Below are positions 7,771-16,259 of a stretch of DNA of 64,000 nucleotides, piece by piece (positions within the stretch are counted from its first letter, which is position 1; each line of letters begins with the position of its first letter). The DNA lies in contig NZ_BDJC01000006.1 in assembly GCF_002005565.1 (NCBI RefSeq), positions 104,832 to 168,831 on the forward strand, written 5' to 3'. This DNA is from Streptomyces sp. JHA26 (lineage in GTDB: Bacteria; Actinomycetota; Actinomycetes; Streptomycetales; Streptomycetaceae). The position numbers and the translations under genes are program-made. Under the pieces are notes generated by a model. That model had not been told where the DNA came from and did no database searches. It saw nothing but the letters and a program-made list of their open reading frames with translations.

Positions 7771-8069
7771 TACTAACGGGTAAACCTCGCGACAAGGGGT
7801 CTGCCACGAGCAAAGAATCATTGGGCCATTCGTAGGGACTCCACAAAGAAACGGAGTGGCTCGCAGCACGCTCTCATAGAGACCTTGACCACATGGGAGG
7901 GCTAGGGTTTGCCCGAGGAGTGCTGCGTATCGCGGTGCGGCAAGGGTTTTCGCGGGTCGAGCGAGCCTCGAATCACGCTCCGTGTGGGCAAGCTCACCAT
8001 TGGGGACGGGTCGAAGTGCCGTGTCGGCAGTCCCTAAACTCGGCTTGTTTCAAGGAGGGAGCCTCAATC

Positions 8070-9842
8070 GTGCGCAAGGTGCTCATCGCCAACCGTGGCG
8101 AAATCGCTGTCCGCGTGGCCCGGGCCTGCCGGGACGCCGGGATCGCGAGCGTGGCCGTCTACGCGGACCCGGACCGGGACGCTCTGCATGTCCGCGCCGC
8201 TGATGAGGCGTTCGCCCTGGGTGGTGACACCCCCGCCACCAGCTACCTGGACATCACCAAGGTGCTGAAGGCCGCGAGCGAGTCGGGCGCGGACGCCATC
8301 CACCCCGGGTACGGCTTCCTCTCGGAGAACGCCGAGTTCGCGCAGGCGGTCCTGGACGCGGGTCTCATCTGGATCGGCCCGCCGCCGCAGGCCATCCGCG
8401 ACCTGGGTGACAAGGTCGCCGCCCGGCACATCGCCCAGCGCGCCGGCGCTCCGCTGGTCGCCGGTACCCCGGACCCCGTCTCGGGCGCGGAGGAGGTCGT
8501 GGCCTTCGCGAAGGAGCACGGCCTGCCGATCGCCATCAAGGCGGCCTTCGGCGGCGGCGGACGCGGCCTGAAGGTCGCCCGCACCCTCGAAGAGGTGCCG
8601 GAGCTGTACGACTCCGCCGTGCGTGAGGCGGTGGCCGCGTTCGGCCGCGGCGAGTGCTTCGTCGAGCGCTACCTCGACAAGCCCCGCCACGTGGAGACCC
8701 AGTGCCTGGCCGACAGCCACGGCAACGTGGTCGTGGTCTCCACCCGTGACTGCTCGCTGCAGCGCCGCCACCAGAAGCTGGTGGAGGAGGCCCCGGCGCC
8801 CTTCCTGTCGGACGCCCAGATGGAGGAGCTGTACTCCGCCTCCAAGGCGATCCTGAAGGAGGCCGGCTACGTCGGTGCCGGCACCGTCGAGTTCCTCGTC
8901 GGCGCGGACGGGACCGTCTCCTTCCTGGAGGTCAACACGCGCCTCCAGGTGGAGCACCCGGTCACCGAGGAGGTCGCGGGCATCGACCTGGTCCGCGAGA
9001 TGTTCCGCATCGCCGACGGCGAGGAGCTCGGCTACGGCGACCCGGAGCTGCGCGGCCACTCGTTCGAGTTCCGCATCAACGGCGAGGACCCGGGCCGGAA
9101 CTTCCTCCCGGCCCCCGGCACCGTCACCACCTTCGCCCCGCCCTCCGGTCCCGGCGTCCGCCTGGACGCGGGCGTGGAGTCCGGCAGCGTGATCGGCCCG
9201 GCGTGGGACTCGCTGCTGGCGAAGCTGATCGTCACCGGCCGCACCCGCAAGGAGGCCCTGCAGCGTGCCGCCCGCGCGCTGGAGGAGTTCCAGGTCGAGG
9301 GCATGGCCACCGCCATCCCGTTCCACCGCGCGGTCGTCCGGGACCCCGCCTTCGCCCCCGAGCTGACCGGCTCCACCGACCCCTTCACGGTCCACACCCG
9401 CTGGATCGAGACGGAGTTCGTCAACGAGATCAAGCCGTTCACCGCCCCCGCGGACGTGGAGGCGGAAGAGGACGCGGGCCGCGAGACGGTCGTCGTCGAG
9501 GTCGGCGGCAAGCGCCTGGAGGTCTCCCTCCCGGCGTCGCTGGGCATGTCGCTGGCCCGCACCGGTCTGGCGGCCGGTGCCAAGCCGAAGCGCCGCGCGG
9601 CGAAGAAGTCGGGCCCGACGGCCTCCGGCGACACCCTCGCCTCGCCGATGCAGGGCACGATCGTGAAGGTCGCGGTGGAGGAGGGCCAGGAGGTCCAGGA
9701 GGGCGACCTGATCGTCGTCCTGGAGGCCATGAAGATGGAGCAGCCCCTCAACGCCCACAAGTCCGGCACCATCAAGGGCCTGGGCGCCGAGGTCGGTGCG
9801 TCCGTCACCTCGGGCGCCGCGATCTGCGAGATCAAGGACTGA
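8070..9842 (+). CDS. accA2: Acyl-CoA carboxylase alpha chain (biotin carboxylase + BCCP)
   Basis: The start is the GTG at 8070, placed behind CAAGGAGGG, giving 590 residues, the usual AccA length. The N-terminal biotin carboxylase begins [24 protein letters not shown]-grasp motifs follow ([56 protein letters not shown]). The C-terminal biotinyl domain carries the lysine in [11 protein letters not shown] (about residue 555). It supplies carboxybiotin to PccB and, from knowledge of S. coelicolor, also to acetyl-CoA carboxylase beta chains. Biotin is attached by BirA at 3535-4401. A strong bidirectional terminator separates it from the convergent deoR-type gene. Confidence 0.96.
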   Translation: MRKVLIANRGEIAVRVARACRDAGIASVAVYADPDRDALHVRAADEAFALGGDTPATSYLDITKVLKAASESGADAIHPGYGFLSENAEFAQAVLDAGLIWIGPPPQAIRDLGDKVAARHIAQRAGAPLVAGTPDPVSGAEEVVAFAKEHGLPIAIKAAFGGGGRGLKVARTLEEVPELYDSAVREAVAAFGRGECFVERYLDKPRHVETQCLADSHGNVVVVSTRDCSLQRRHQKLVEEAPAPFLSDAQMEELYSASKAILKEAGYVGAGTVEFLVGADGTVSFLEVNTRLQVEHPVTEEVAGIDLVREMFRIADGEELGYGDPELRGHSFEFRINGEDPGRNFLPAPGTVTTFAPPSGPGVRLDAGVESGSVIGPAWDSLLAKLIVTGRTRKEALQRAARALEEFQVEGMATAIPFHRAVVRDPAFAPELTGSTDPFTVHTRWIETEFVNEIKPFTAPADVEAEEDAGRETVVVEVGGKRLEVSLPASLGMSLARTGLAAGAKPKRRAAKKSGPTASGDTLASPMQGTIVKVAVEEGQEVQEGDLIVVLEAMKMEQPLNAHKSGTIKGLGAEVGASVTSGAAICEIKD

Positions 9843-9866
9843 CACCCGCACGACAGCAGGACGACC

Positions 9867-9909
9867 GGGGCGCCCGGCGGACCGTCTCCCACGGTCCGCC
9901 GGGCGCCCC
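9867..9909. terminator. Bidirectional rho-independent-type hairpin between accA2 and the DeoR-family gene
   Basis: A perfect 19-bp stem (9867-9885 with 9891-9909) and a 5-nt CTCCC loop sit midway between the two convergent stop codons. There is no T-run, which is usual for Streptomyces hairpin terminators. Confidence 0.85.
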
Positions 9910-9948
9910 GCCGTTCTCACGGGGAACGCGACGGACCCGTGCGGCCCC

Positions 9949-10929
9949 TCAGCGCCGGCGCAGGTCCGCGACCCGGGCCCGCTCCGCCCCGGCGTTCTGC
10001 TCGCCGAGCGCCGTGGCCGTCCGCAGTGCCGCCCCCGCGCCGGGAACCTGGCGGCGCGGCCCGGGCAGCGGCACGTCCCGGCGCTGCCGTGCCGGAGCCG
10101 CCTCAGCCGGGGCGGCCTGGTGATTTCCCGCGTCGGCCGCACCCCCCGGCGCCCCGGCCACGGCGATCTGCACGCCCTGGTCGGCCAGGGCCTGGAGCTC
10201 CGTGGCCGCGCGGTCGTCGTGGCCGGGCGGATCGTCCGTCACCAGGCGGGTGATGAGGTCCGTCGGCACGGTCTGGAACATGGTGTCCGTGCCCAGCTTG
10301 GAGTGGTCGGCGAGGACGACGACCTCGGCGGCGGCCTGCACCAGCGCGCGGTCGACGGACGCCGACAGCATGTTGGACGTCGACAGGCCCCGCTCCGCCG
10401 TCAGACCGCTGCCGGACAGGAAGGCCTTGGACACCCGCAGCCCCTGGAGGGACTGCTCGGCGCCGCTGCCGACCAGGGCGTAGTTGGACCCCCGCAGCGT
10501 GCCGCCGGTCATGACGACCTCGACGCGGTTGGCGTGGGCGAGGGCCTGGGCCACCAGCAGCGAGTTGGTGACGACGGTCAGCCCGGGCACCCGCGCGAGC
10601 CGGCGCGCCAGCTCCTGGGTGGTGGTCCCCGCCCCCACCACGATGGCCTCGCCCTCTTCGACGAGGCCCGCGGCGAGGTCGGCGATGGCCGTCTTCTCGG
10701 CGGTCGCGAGATGGGACTTCTGCGGAAAGCCGGACTCCCGCGTGAACCCGCCCGGCAGTACCGCACCGCCGTGCCGGCGGTCGAGGAGTCCTTCTGCCTC
10801 CAGTGCGCGCACGTCCCGCCGTACGGTCACTTCGGAGGTCTGGACGACGCGGGCGAGCTCACGGAGCGACACGGCCCCGTTCGCTCGCACCATTTCGAGG
10901 ATCAATTGGCGACGTTCTGCAGCGAACAC
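9949..10929 (-). CDS. DeoR-family transcriptional regulator
   Basis: The 326-residue protein opens with the DeoR helix-turn-helix (ERRQLILEMVRANGAVSLRELARVVQTSEVTVRRDVRALEAEGLLDRRHGGAV, residues 5-57, given here as the family hallmark). A DeoRC sugar-phosphate sensor domain follows (about 75-230: VVGAGTTTQELARRL, TVVTNSLLVAQAL, MTGGTLRGSNYALVG, VVLADHSKLG). About 75 extra Pro/Arg-rich residues extend the C-terminus. DeoRC domains bind phosphorylated sugars. Its position beside punA, deoC and the mutase makes deoxyribose- or ribose-phosphate sensing and control of the CTACGCGCGTAG regulon plausible, but this is inference. Starts with GTG. Confidence 0.88.
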   Translation of the reverse strand: MFAAERRQLILEMVRANGAVSLRELARVVQTSEVTVRRDVRALEAEGLLDRRHGGAVLPGGFTRESGFPQKSHLATAEKTAIADLAAGLVEEGEAIVVGAGTTTQELARRLARVPGLTVVTNSLLVAQALAHANRVEVVMTGGTLRGSNYALVGSGAEQSLQGLRVSKAFLSGSGLTAERGLSTSNMLSASVDRALVQAAAEVVVLADHSKLGTDTMFQTVPTDLITRLVTDDPPGHDDRAATELQALADQGVQIAVAGAPGGAADAGNHQAAPAEAAPARQRRDVPLPGPRRQVPGAGAALRTATALGEQNAGAERARVADLRRR

Positions 10930-11097
10930 GAAACTGACAGTAACCCCAACGACCGTCTGCTTTCAGCAGTATGCGCCGGATAACAGAAGTTGTTCGCACG
11001 GCAGGGACGGAAGTGGTATACGCGCTCACTCCGGACGCCCCTGCCACCCGCGGGCCCCGCGACTCCCCGTGACCGACGGGGACCGGTTCCGGCCGCG

Positions 11098-12546
11098 TCA
11101 GCCCTCTCCGTTGGTCTTCCGGGTGTGCAGCTGCCGCGCCACCTCGGCGACCGATCCCGAAAGGGAGGGGTAGACCGTGAAGGCGTTCGCGATCTGCTCG
11201 ACCGTCAGGTTGTTGTCGACGGCGATCGAGATGGGGTGGATGAGCTCGGAGGCGCGCGGCGCCACCACCACACCGCCGACCACGATCTCGGTGCCGGGCC
11301 GGCAGAAGATCTTGACGAAGCCGTCCCGGATGCCCTGCATCTTGGCGCGCGGGTTGCGCAGCAGGGGCAGTTTCACCACCCGGGCGTCGATCTTGCCCGC
11401 GTCCACGTCGGCCTGCGAGTAGCCGACGGTGGCGATCTCGGGGTCGGTGAAGACGTTGGCGGAGACGGTCTTGAGGTTCAGCGGGGTCACCGCGTCGCCG
11501 AGGAAGTGGTACATGGCGATGCGTCCCTGCATCGCCGCCACCGAGGCCAGCGCGAAGACACCGGTGACGTCACCGGCGGCGTACACGCCGGGAGCCGAGG
11601 TCCTCGACACCCGGTCGGTCCGGATGTGCCCGGAGTCCTTGAGCTTGACCCCGGCCTCCTCCAGGCCCATGCCCTCGGTGTTGGGGATGGCGCCGACGGC
11701 CATCAGGCAGTGCGACCCGGTGATGACGCGCCCGTCGGCCAGCGTCACCTCCACCCGGTCCCCGACGCGCTTGGCGGACTGGGCCCGCGACCGCGCCATG
11801 ACGTTCATCCCGCGCCGTCGGAACACGTCCTCCAGGACGGCGGCGGCGTCCGGGTCCTCGCCGGGCAGCACCCGGTCGCGCGAGGACACGAGCGTCACCT
11901 TGGACCCCAGCGCCTGGTAGGCGCCGGCGAACTCGGCACCGGTCACACCGGAGCCGACGACGATGAGCTCCTCCGGCAGCTCCTCCAGGTCGTAGACCTG
12001 GGTCCAGTTGAGGATGCGCTCACCGTCGGGCCGCGCGTCGGGGAGCTCCCTCGGGTGCCCGCCGGTCGCGATCAGCACCGCGTCCGCGGTCAGCGTCTCC
12101 TCGCTCCCGTCGGCGGCCCGCACCACGACCTTCCGCGACCCGTCGAGGGCCTGCATGCCCTCCAGCCGTCCGCGCCCGCGCACGACCCGCGCGCCCGCGC
12201 GCGTCACGGAGGCGGTGATGTCGTGGGACTGCGCCAGCGCGAGCCGCTTCACACGCCGGTTGACCTTGCCCAGGTCCACGCCGACCACCCGGGCGGCCTG
12301 CTCCATGGGCGGGGTGTCGTCGGCGACGATGATCCCCAGCTCCTCGTACGAGGAGTCGAAGGTGGTCATCACCTCGGCCGTGGCGATCAGAGTCTTGGAC
12401 GGCACGCAGTCGGTCAGCACCGACGCCCCGCCCAGGCCGTCGCAGTCGACGACGGTCACCTCCGCGCCGAGCTGCGCGGCCACCAGGGCCGCTTCGTATC
12501 CGCCGGGTCCGCCACCGATGATCACGATCCGAGTCACGTACTCCAT
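11098..12546 (-). CDS. lpdA: LpdA-type NAD(P)H-dependent flavoprotein (quinone reductase-like)
   Basis: The 482-residue flavoprotein disulfide reductase fold starts VTRIVIIGGGPGGYEAALVAAQLG (FAD-binding GxGxxG). It also has an NAD(P)-binding GSGVTGAEFAGAY near 185 and YAAGDVTGVFALASVA near 310. The redox-centre segment reads GLGGASVLTDCVPSK: the first cysteine of the usual GGTCxxxGCxPSK pair is absent. It therefore cannot be a classical lipoamide dehydrogenase. The same feature marks M. tuberculosis LpdA (Rv3303c), which reduces quinones. The neighbouring gamma-glutamylcyclotransferase-like, PNP and mutase genes reproduce the mycobacterial Rv3303c-Rv3308 neighbourhood. A GTG at 12537 is an alternative start. 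Confidence 0.85.
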   Translation of the reverse strand: MEYVTRIVIIGGGPGGYEAALVAAQLGAEVTVVDCDGLGGASVLTDCVPSKTLIATAEVMTTFDSSYEELGIIVADDTPPMEQAARVVGVDLGKVNRRVKRLALAQSHDITASVTRAGARVVRGRGRLEGMQALDGSRKVVVRAADGSEETLTADAVLIATGGHPRELPDARPDGERILNWTQVYDLEELPEELIVVGSGVTGAEFAGAYQALGSKVTLVSSRDRVLPGEDPDAAAVLEDVFRRRGMNVMARSRAQSAKRVGDRVEVTLADGRVITGSHCLMAVGAIPNTEGMGLEEAGVKLKDSGHIRTDRVSRTSAPGVYAAGDVTGVFALASVAAMQGRIAMYHFLGDAVTPLNLKTVSANVFTDPEIATVGYSQADVDAGKIDARVVKLPLLRNPRAKMQGIRDGFVKIFCRPGTEIVVGGVVVAPRASELIHPISIAVDNNLTVEQIANAFTVYPSLSGSVAEVARQLHTRKTNGEG

Positions 12547-12632
12547 TGTCCCGCACCGCACGACGGGGGACCGTCCGGGGGCACGTCTGTGACGACGGCG
12601 ACACCCGGGACGCCTGCCGTACGCTCTCCCCC

Positions 12633-13070
12633 ATGTCGCTCTACGCCGCATACGCCGGCAACCTCGACGCGCGGTTGATGACCCGTCGCGCCCCGCACTC
12701 GCCGCTGCGTGCCACCGGCTGGCTGAACGGGTGGCGGCTGACCTTCGGGGGCGAGCACATGGGCTGGGAGGGCGCGCTCGCGACCCTGGTGGAGGACCCG
12801 CTCTCCCAGGTCTTCGTCGCCCTGTACGACCTCGCCCCGATGGACGAGGACTCGCTCGACCGCTGGGAGGGCGTGGGCCTGGACATATACCGCCGCGTGC
12901 GCGTGCGCGTCCACACCCTGGACGGCGAGGAGGGCGCCTGGACGTACGTCCTGAACGCCTACGAGGGCGGCCTGCCCTCCGCCCGCTACCTGGGTGAGGT
13001 GGCCGACGCGGCGGAATCGGCGGGCGCGCCCCACGACTACGTCATGGAGCTCCGCAAGCGCCCCTGCTGA
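12633..13070 (+). CDS. Gamma-glutamylcyclotransferase-like protein
   Basis: The 145-residue protein has the GGCT-fold opening [15 protein letters not shown], equivalent to the YGSN substrate loop, then WRLTFGG and a central [19 protein letters not shown], where the acidic Glu-type catalytic position is expected. [19 protein letters not shown] and the [11 protein letters not shown] ending complete it. The family cleaves gamma-glutamyl groups or related amides; the true substrate is unknown. TACGCT (12620-12625) lies seven bases before the ATG and no ribosome-binding site is visible, so it looks leaderless. It is divergent from lpdA. Confidence 0.78.
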   Translation: MSLYAAYAGNLDARLMTRRAPHSPLRATGWLNGWRLTFGGEHMGWEGALATLVEDPLSQVFVALYDLAPMDEDSLDRWEGVGLDIYRRVRVRVHTLDGEEGAWTYVLNAYEGGLPSARYLGEVADAAESAGAPHDYVMELRKRPC

Positions 13071-13127
13071 GCGGCGCCCTCGTCGGAAACGACAAAACAA
13101 CAATCACGATCCCGTGAGCTCCGTCAT

Positions 13128-13139
13128 CTACGCGCGTAG
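13128..13139. promoter_or_regulatory. Nucleoside-regulon operator at punA (CTACGCGCGTAG)
   Basis: This perfect 12-bp palindrome ends 12 bp before TACCCT (13152-13157), the likely -10 of punA, so it covers the expected -35 position. The same sequence or a one-mismatch form precedes four other nucleoside-related transcription units in the window (17071, 40391, 41655, 43025). Confidence 0.8.
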
Positions 13140-13164
13140 GCGCAAACCGGCTACCCTCATCGGC

Positions 13165-13989
13165 GTGAACGCATCTCTTCTTCCGGACGACATCCAGGGC
13201 GACCCCTACGCCGCCGCCGACGCCGCCGCGGCCCGCCTGCGCGAACTCACCGGCGCCGAGACCCACGACGTAGCCCTCGTGATGGGCTCCGGCTGGGCAC
13301 CGGCCGTGGACGCCCTGGGCGACCCCGAGGCCGATCTCCAGGTCACCGACCTGCCGGGCTTCCCCAAGCCCGCAGTGGAGGGTCACGGCGGCAGGATCCG
13401 CTCGTACTCCATCGGCGACAAGCGCGCGCTGGTCTTCCTGGGCCGCACCCACTACTACGAGGGCCACGGCGTGGCCGCCGTCTCCCACGGCGTCCGCACG
13501 GCCGTCGCCGCCGGCGCCAAGACGATCATCCTGACCAACGGCTGCGGCGGCCTGCGCGAGGGCATGCGCCCCGGCCAGCCGGTCCTGATCAGCGACCACA
13601 TCAACCTCACCGCCACCTCCCCCATCGTGGGCGCGAACTTCGTCGACCTCACCGACCTCTACTCCCCCCGCCTGCGCGCCCTGTGCAAGGAGGTGGACCC
13701 CACGCTGGAGGAGGGCGTCTACGCCCAGTTCCCCGGCCCGCACTACGAGACCCCGGCCGAGATCCGCATGGCCCGCGTCATCGGTGCCGACCTGGTGGGC
13801 ATGTCGACGGTCCTGGAGGCGATCGCCGCCCGCGAGGCCGGCGCGGAGGTGCTGGGCATCTCGCTGGTGACCAACCTCGCCGCCGGCATGACGGGCGAGC
13901 CCCTCAACCACGAGGAGGTCCTCCAGGCGGGCCGCGATTCCGCGACGCGGATGGGCGCGCTGCTGACGCAGGTACTGGGCCGGCTGTAG
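13165..13989 (+). CDS. punA: Purine nucleoside phosphorylase
   Basis: The 274-residue protein is a trimeric-type (class II) PNP. Family motifs include [13 protein letters not shown] (phosphate loop, about 32-44), [26 protein letters not shown] (His near 90), [28 protein letters not shown] (Glu near 195) and [16 protein letters not shown], ending LVTNLAAGM. It releases ribose-1-phosphate or deoxyribose-1-phosphate and a purine base from inosine or guanosine nucleosides. The GTG at 13165 follows TACCCT by seven bases and lacks a ribosome-binding site, indicating a leaderless mRNA. A CTACGCGCGTAG operator overlaps the promoter, and the phospho-sugar mutase lies downstream. Confidence 0.93.
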   Translation: MNASLLPDDIQGDPYAAADAAAARLRELTGAETHDVALVMGSGWAPAVDALGDPEADLQVTDLPGFPKPAVEGHGGRIRSYSIGDKRALVFLGRTHYYEGHGVAAVSHGVRTAVAAGAKTIILTNGCGGLREGMRPGQPVLISDHINLTATSPIVGANFVDLTDLYSPRLRALCKEVDPTLEEGVYAQFPGPHYETPAEIRMARVIGADLVGMSTVLEAIAAREAGAEVLGISLVTNLAAGMTGEPLNHEEVLQAGRDSATRMGALLTQVLGRL

Positions 13990-13994
13990 CCGAC

Positions 13995-14017
13995 GCGCCC
14001 CGGCGCTGCCGGGGCGC
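13995..14017 (+). terminator. GC-rich hairpin just after punA
   Basis: GCGCCCCGGC-GCT-GCCGGGGCGC is a perfect 10-bp stem with a 3-nt loop, starting six bases after the punA stop. It could terminate or attenuate transcription before the mutase gene. Confidence 0.7.
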
Positions 14018-14042
14018 CTCCCCGACCGTTCGGGCACTGGGG

Positions 14043-14250
14043 GGTACGCCCGAGCGGGGTGACGGCCGTCAGTCGCGTACGGCGGGAAGGGGACGTGCGG
14101 GGGGTGTCCGCCCGCAGCGGTCGGCGCGTCCACGCCCCGCCTGCTGTCGAGGAACCGATTCCGCGCCGTTCCGAGGACGGACACCCCCGGCGCGGCCCCG
14201 CCCCACAGACCGCCCAAGGCGCCACGCGCACCCCCACCGGACCCGCACAG
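14043..14250. repeat. Interspersed intergenic repeat, copy B
   Basis: This 208-bp copy of the element at 3233-3442 fills the gap between punA and the mutase gene. Its internal inverted repeat (CGGGGGGTGTCCG at 14098-14110 and near-complement at 14178-14190) has lost one C in the right arm relative to copy A. The enclosed ~67 bp differ at only one position (CTGCTGTCG versus CTGCTCTCG), so the core is the best-conserved part. Confidence 0.75.
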
Positions 14251-14308
14251 GCGCCGCAGGCATCACGTACGACCGACCCCCCACCGACCACATGAGAGGC
14301 TGACCGAC

Positions 14309-15958
14309 GTGCACGACGACGACCTCCTCGCACGCGCCAGGACATGGCTGGCCGAGGACCCCGACGCGGACACCCGCGCGGAGCTCGCCAAGCTCATCGA
14401 CACCGAGGACCACGCCGAGCTCGCCGCACGTTTCGCCGGCACCCTCCAGTTCGGCACGGCGGGCCTGCGCGGCGAACTGGGCGCCGGTCCGATGCGCATG
14501 AACCGCTCCGTCGTCATCCGGGCCGCCGCAGGCCTCGCCGCGTACCTCAAGAAGCAGGGGACCCCCCACGGGGACGACACGGCCGGCCTCGTCGTCATCG
14601 GCTACGACGCCCGCCACAAGTCCGCGGACTTCGCCCGCGACACCGCCGCCGTCATGACCGGCGCCGGTCTGCGGGCGGCCGTCCTCCCCCGCCCCCTCCC
14701 CACCCCCGTCCTGGCGTTCGCCATCCGGCACCTCGGCGCGGTCGCCGGAGTCGAGGTCACCGCCAGCCACAACCCGCCCCGCGACAACGGCTACAAGGTC
14801 TACCTCGGCGACGGCTCCCAGATCGTGCCCCCCGCCGACGCCGGCATCGCCGCGGAGATCGACGCCGTCCGTTCCCTGGACGACGTCCCCCGCCCCACCA
14901 CCGGCTGGCAGACCCTGGGCGACGACGTCCTGGACGCCTACCTCGCCCGCACGGACGCGGTCCTCTCCCCCGGCTCCCCCCGTACCGCCCGCACCGTCTA
15001 CACGGCGATGCACGGCGTCGGCAAGGACGCCCTCCTCGCCGCCTTCGCCCGCGCCGGTTTCCCGGAGCCGGTCCTCGTCGCCGAGCAGGCCGATCCCGAC
15101 CCGGACTTCCCCACCGTCGCCTTCCCCAACCCGGAAGAGCCCGGTGCGATGGACCTGGCCTTCGCGAAGGCCCGCGAGACCGGCCCGGACCTGGTCATCG
15201 CCAACGACCCGGACGCCGACCGCTGCGCCGTCGCGGTGCACGACGGCACCGACTGGCGCATGCTCCGCGGCGACGAGGTCGGTGCGCTCCTCGCCGCCCA
15301 CCTGGTCGCCCGCGGAGCGCACGGCACGTTCGCCGAGTCGATCGTCTCCTCCTCCCTCCTCGGCCGCATCGCCGAGAAGGCGGGCCTGCCGTACGAGGAG
15401 ACCCTGACCGGCTTCAAGTGGATCGCCCGCGTGGAGAACATCCGCTACGGCTACGAGGAGGCCCTCGGCTACTGCGTCGACCCGGAGGGCGTCCGCGACA
15501 AGGACGGCATCACCGCGGCGCTGCTGGTCACGGAACTCGCCTCCGTCCTCAAGGCGGAGGGCCGCACCCTCCTGGACCTCCTCGACGACCTCGCCGTGGA
15601 GCACGGCCTGCACGCCACCGACCAGCTCTCGGTCCGCGTCGAGGACCTCTCCCTGATCGCCGCCGCGATGCACCGCCTGCGCGAGCAGCCCCCCACGCGC
15701 CTCGCCGGTCTGCCGGTCACGAAGGCCGAGGACCTCACCCGGGGCACGGACACGCTCCCGCCCACGGACGGCCTGCGCTACACGCTCGACGGCGCCCGGG
15801 TGATCGTCCGCCCGAGCGGCACGGAGCCCAAGCTGAAGTGCTACCTGGAGGTCGTCGTCCCGGTCGCCGCGCACACCGGCCTCCCCGAGGCCCGCGCGAG
15901 GGCGACGGAGCTGCTGGCGGCACTGAAGCAGGACCTCTCGGCAGCGGCGGGCATCTGA
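14309..15958 (+). CDS. Phospho-sugar mutase (alpha-D-phosphohexomutase family; possible phosphopentomutase)
   Basis: The 549-residue enzyme has the four-domain phosphohexomutase layout. The phosphoserine loop is VEVTASHNPPRDNGYKVY (Ser near 152), the metal-binding loop NDPDADRCAVAV (near 305), the sugar loop TGFKWIARVENIRYGYEEALGY (near 370) and the C-terminal phosphate-binding loop VRPSGTEPKLKCYLEV. The family interconverts sugar-1- and sugar-6-phosphates. Its place after a PNP gene, as in mycobacterial deoD-pmmB, and near deoC favours ribose/deoxyribose-1-phosphate to 5-phosphate conversion, though hexose-phosphate activity remains possible. GTG start. Confidence 0.9.
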   Translation: MHDDDLLARARTWLAEDPDADTRAELAKLIDTEDHAELAARFAGTLQFGTAGLRGELGAGPMRMNRSVVIRAAAGLAAYLKKQGTPHGDDTAGLVVIGYDARHKSADFARDTAAVMTGAGLRAAVLPRPLPTPVLAFAIRHLGAVAGVEVTASHNPPRDNGYKVYLGDGSQIVPPADAGIAAEIDAVRSLDDVPRPTTGWQTLGDDVLDAYLARTDAVLSPGSPRTARTVYTAMHGVGKDALLAAFARAGFPEPVLVAEQADPDPDFPTVAFPNPEEPGAMDLAFAKARETGPDLVIANDPDADRCAVAVHDGTDWRMLRGDEVGALLAAHLVARGAHGTFAESIVSSSLLGRIAEKAGLPYEETLTGFKWIARVENIRYGYEEALGYCVDPEGVRDKDGITAALLVTELASVLKAEGRTLLDLLDDLAVEHGLHATDQLSVRVEDLSLIAAAMHRLREQPPTRLAGLPVTKAEDLTRGTDTLPPTDGLRYTLDGARVIVRPSGTEPKLKCYLEVVVPVAAHTGLPEARARATELLAALKQDLSAAAGI

Positions 15959-15990
15959 CAGGAGCCTTCAGGCTTCCGCCCGGGCCCTGA

Positions 15991-16025
15991 CCCCGGCCCC
16001 GGCCCCGGCCCCGGCCCCGGCCCCG
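15991..16025. repeat. CCCCGG hexanucleotide tandem repeat
   Basis: Nearly six perfect copies of CCCCGG follow the mutase stop and run directly into a terminator hairpin. This is a likely slippage-prone microsatellite in non-coding sequence. Confidence 0.9.
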
Positions 16026-16026
16026 A

Positions 16027-16066
16027 CGATGGGGTGCCCCCACCCGGCGGCACCCCATCGGGTGTT
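16027..16066 (+). terminator. Rho-independent terminator after the mutase gene
   Basis: CGATGGGGTGCC (16027-16038) pairs perfectly with GGCACCCCATCG (16049-16060) around a 10-nt loop and is followed by GGTGTTTT. This is one of the few hairpins in the window with a T-run. Confidence 0.85.
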
Positions 16067-16259
16067 TTCCCACCCGTCGCCCCGCCCTGCGCACTCCTGG
16101 CCGCCCTCCGGGCAACGGTGGACCGGAGGGCGCACCACCGAACACCGCCGGACGCCCCGTAGCGGGACGACCCACGACGGCCGGTCACATCACCCCGGGC
16201 CAGGAGCCCGGAAACCCAGGAGTCCGGAAGCTCGGAAACCCGGAAGCCCGGAAGGGCCG

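Noticed and set aside
7696..8069. In-frame extension of AccA2 upstream of GTG 8070
   Set aside because: The GTG has a perfect AAGGAGG at the right distance and gives the standard family N-terminus [12 protein letters not shown]; the upstream frame has no conserved sequence.
11018..11029. TATACGCGCTCA as a sixth nucleoside-regulon operator upstream of the DeoR-type gene
   Set aside because: Only one half-site matches; it is about 90 bp from the start and not a palindrome.
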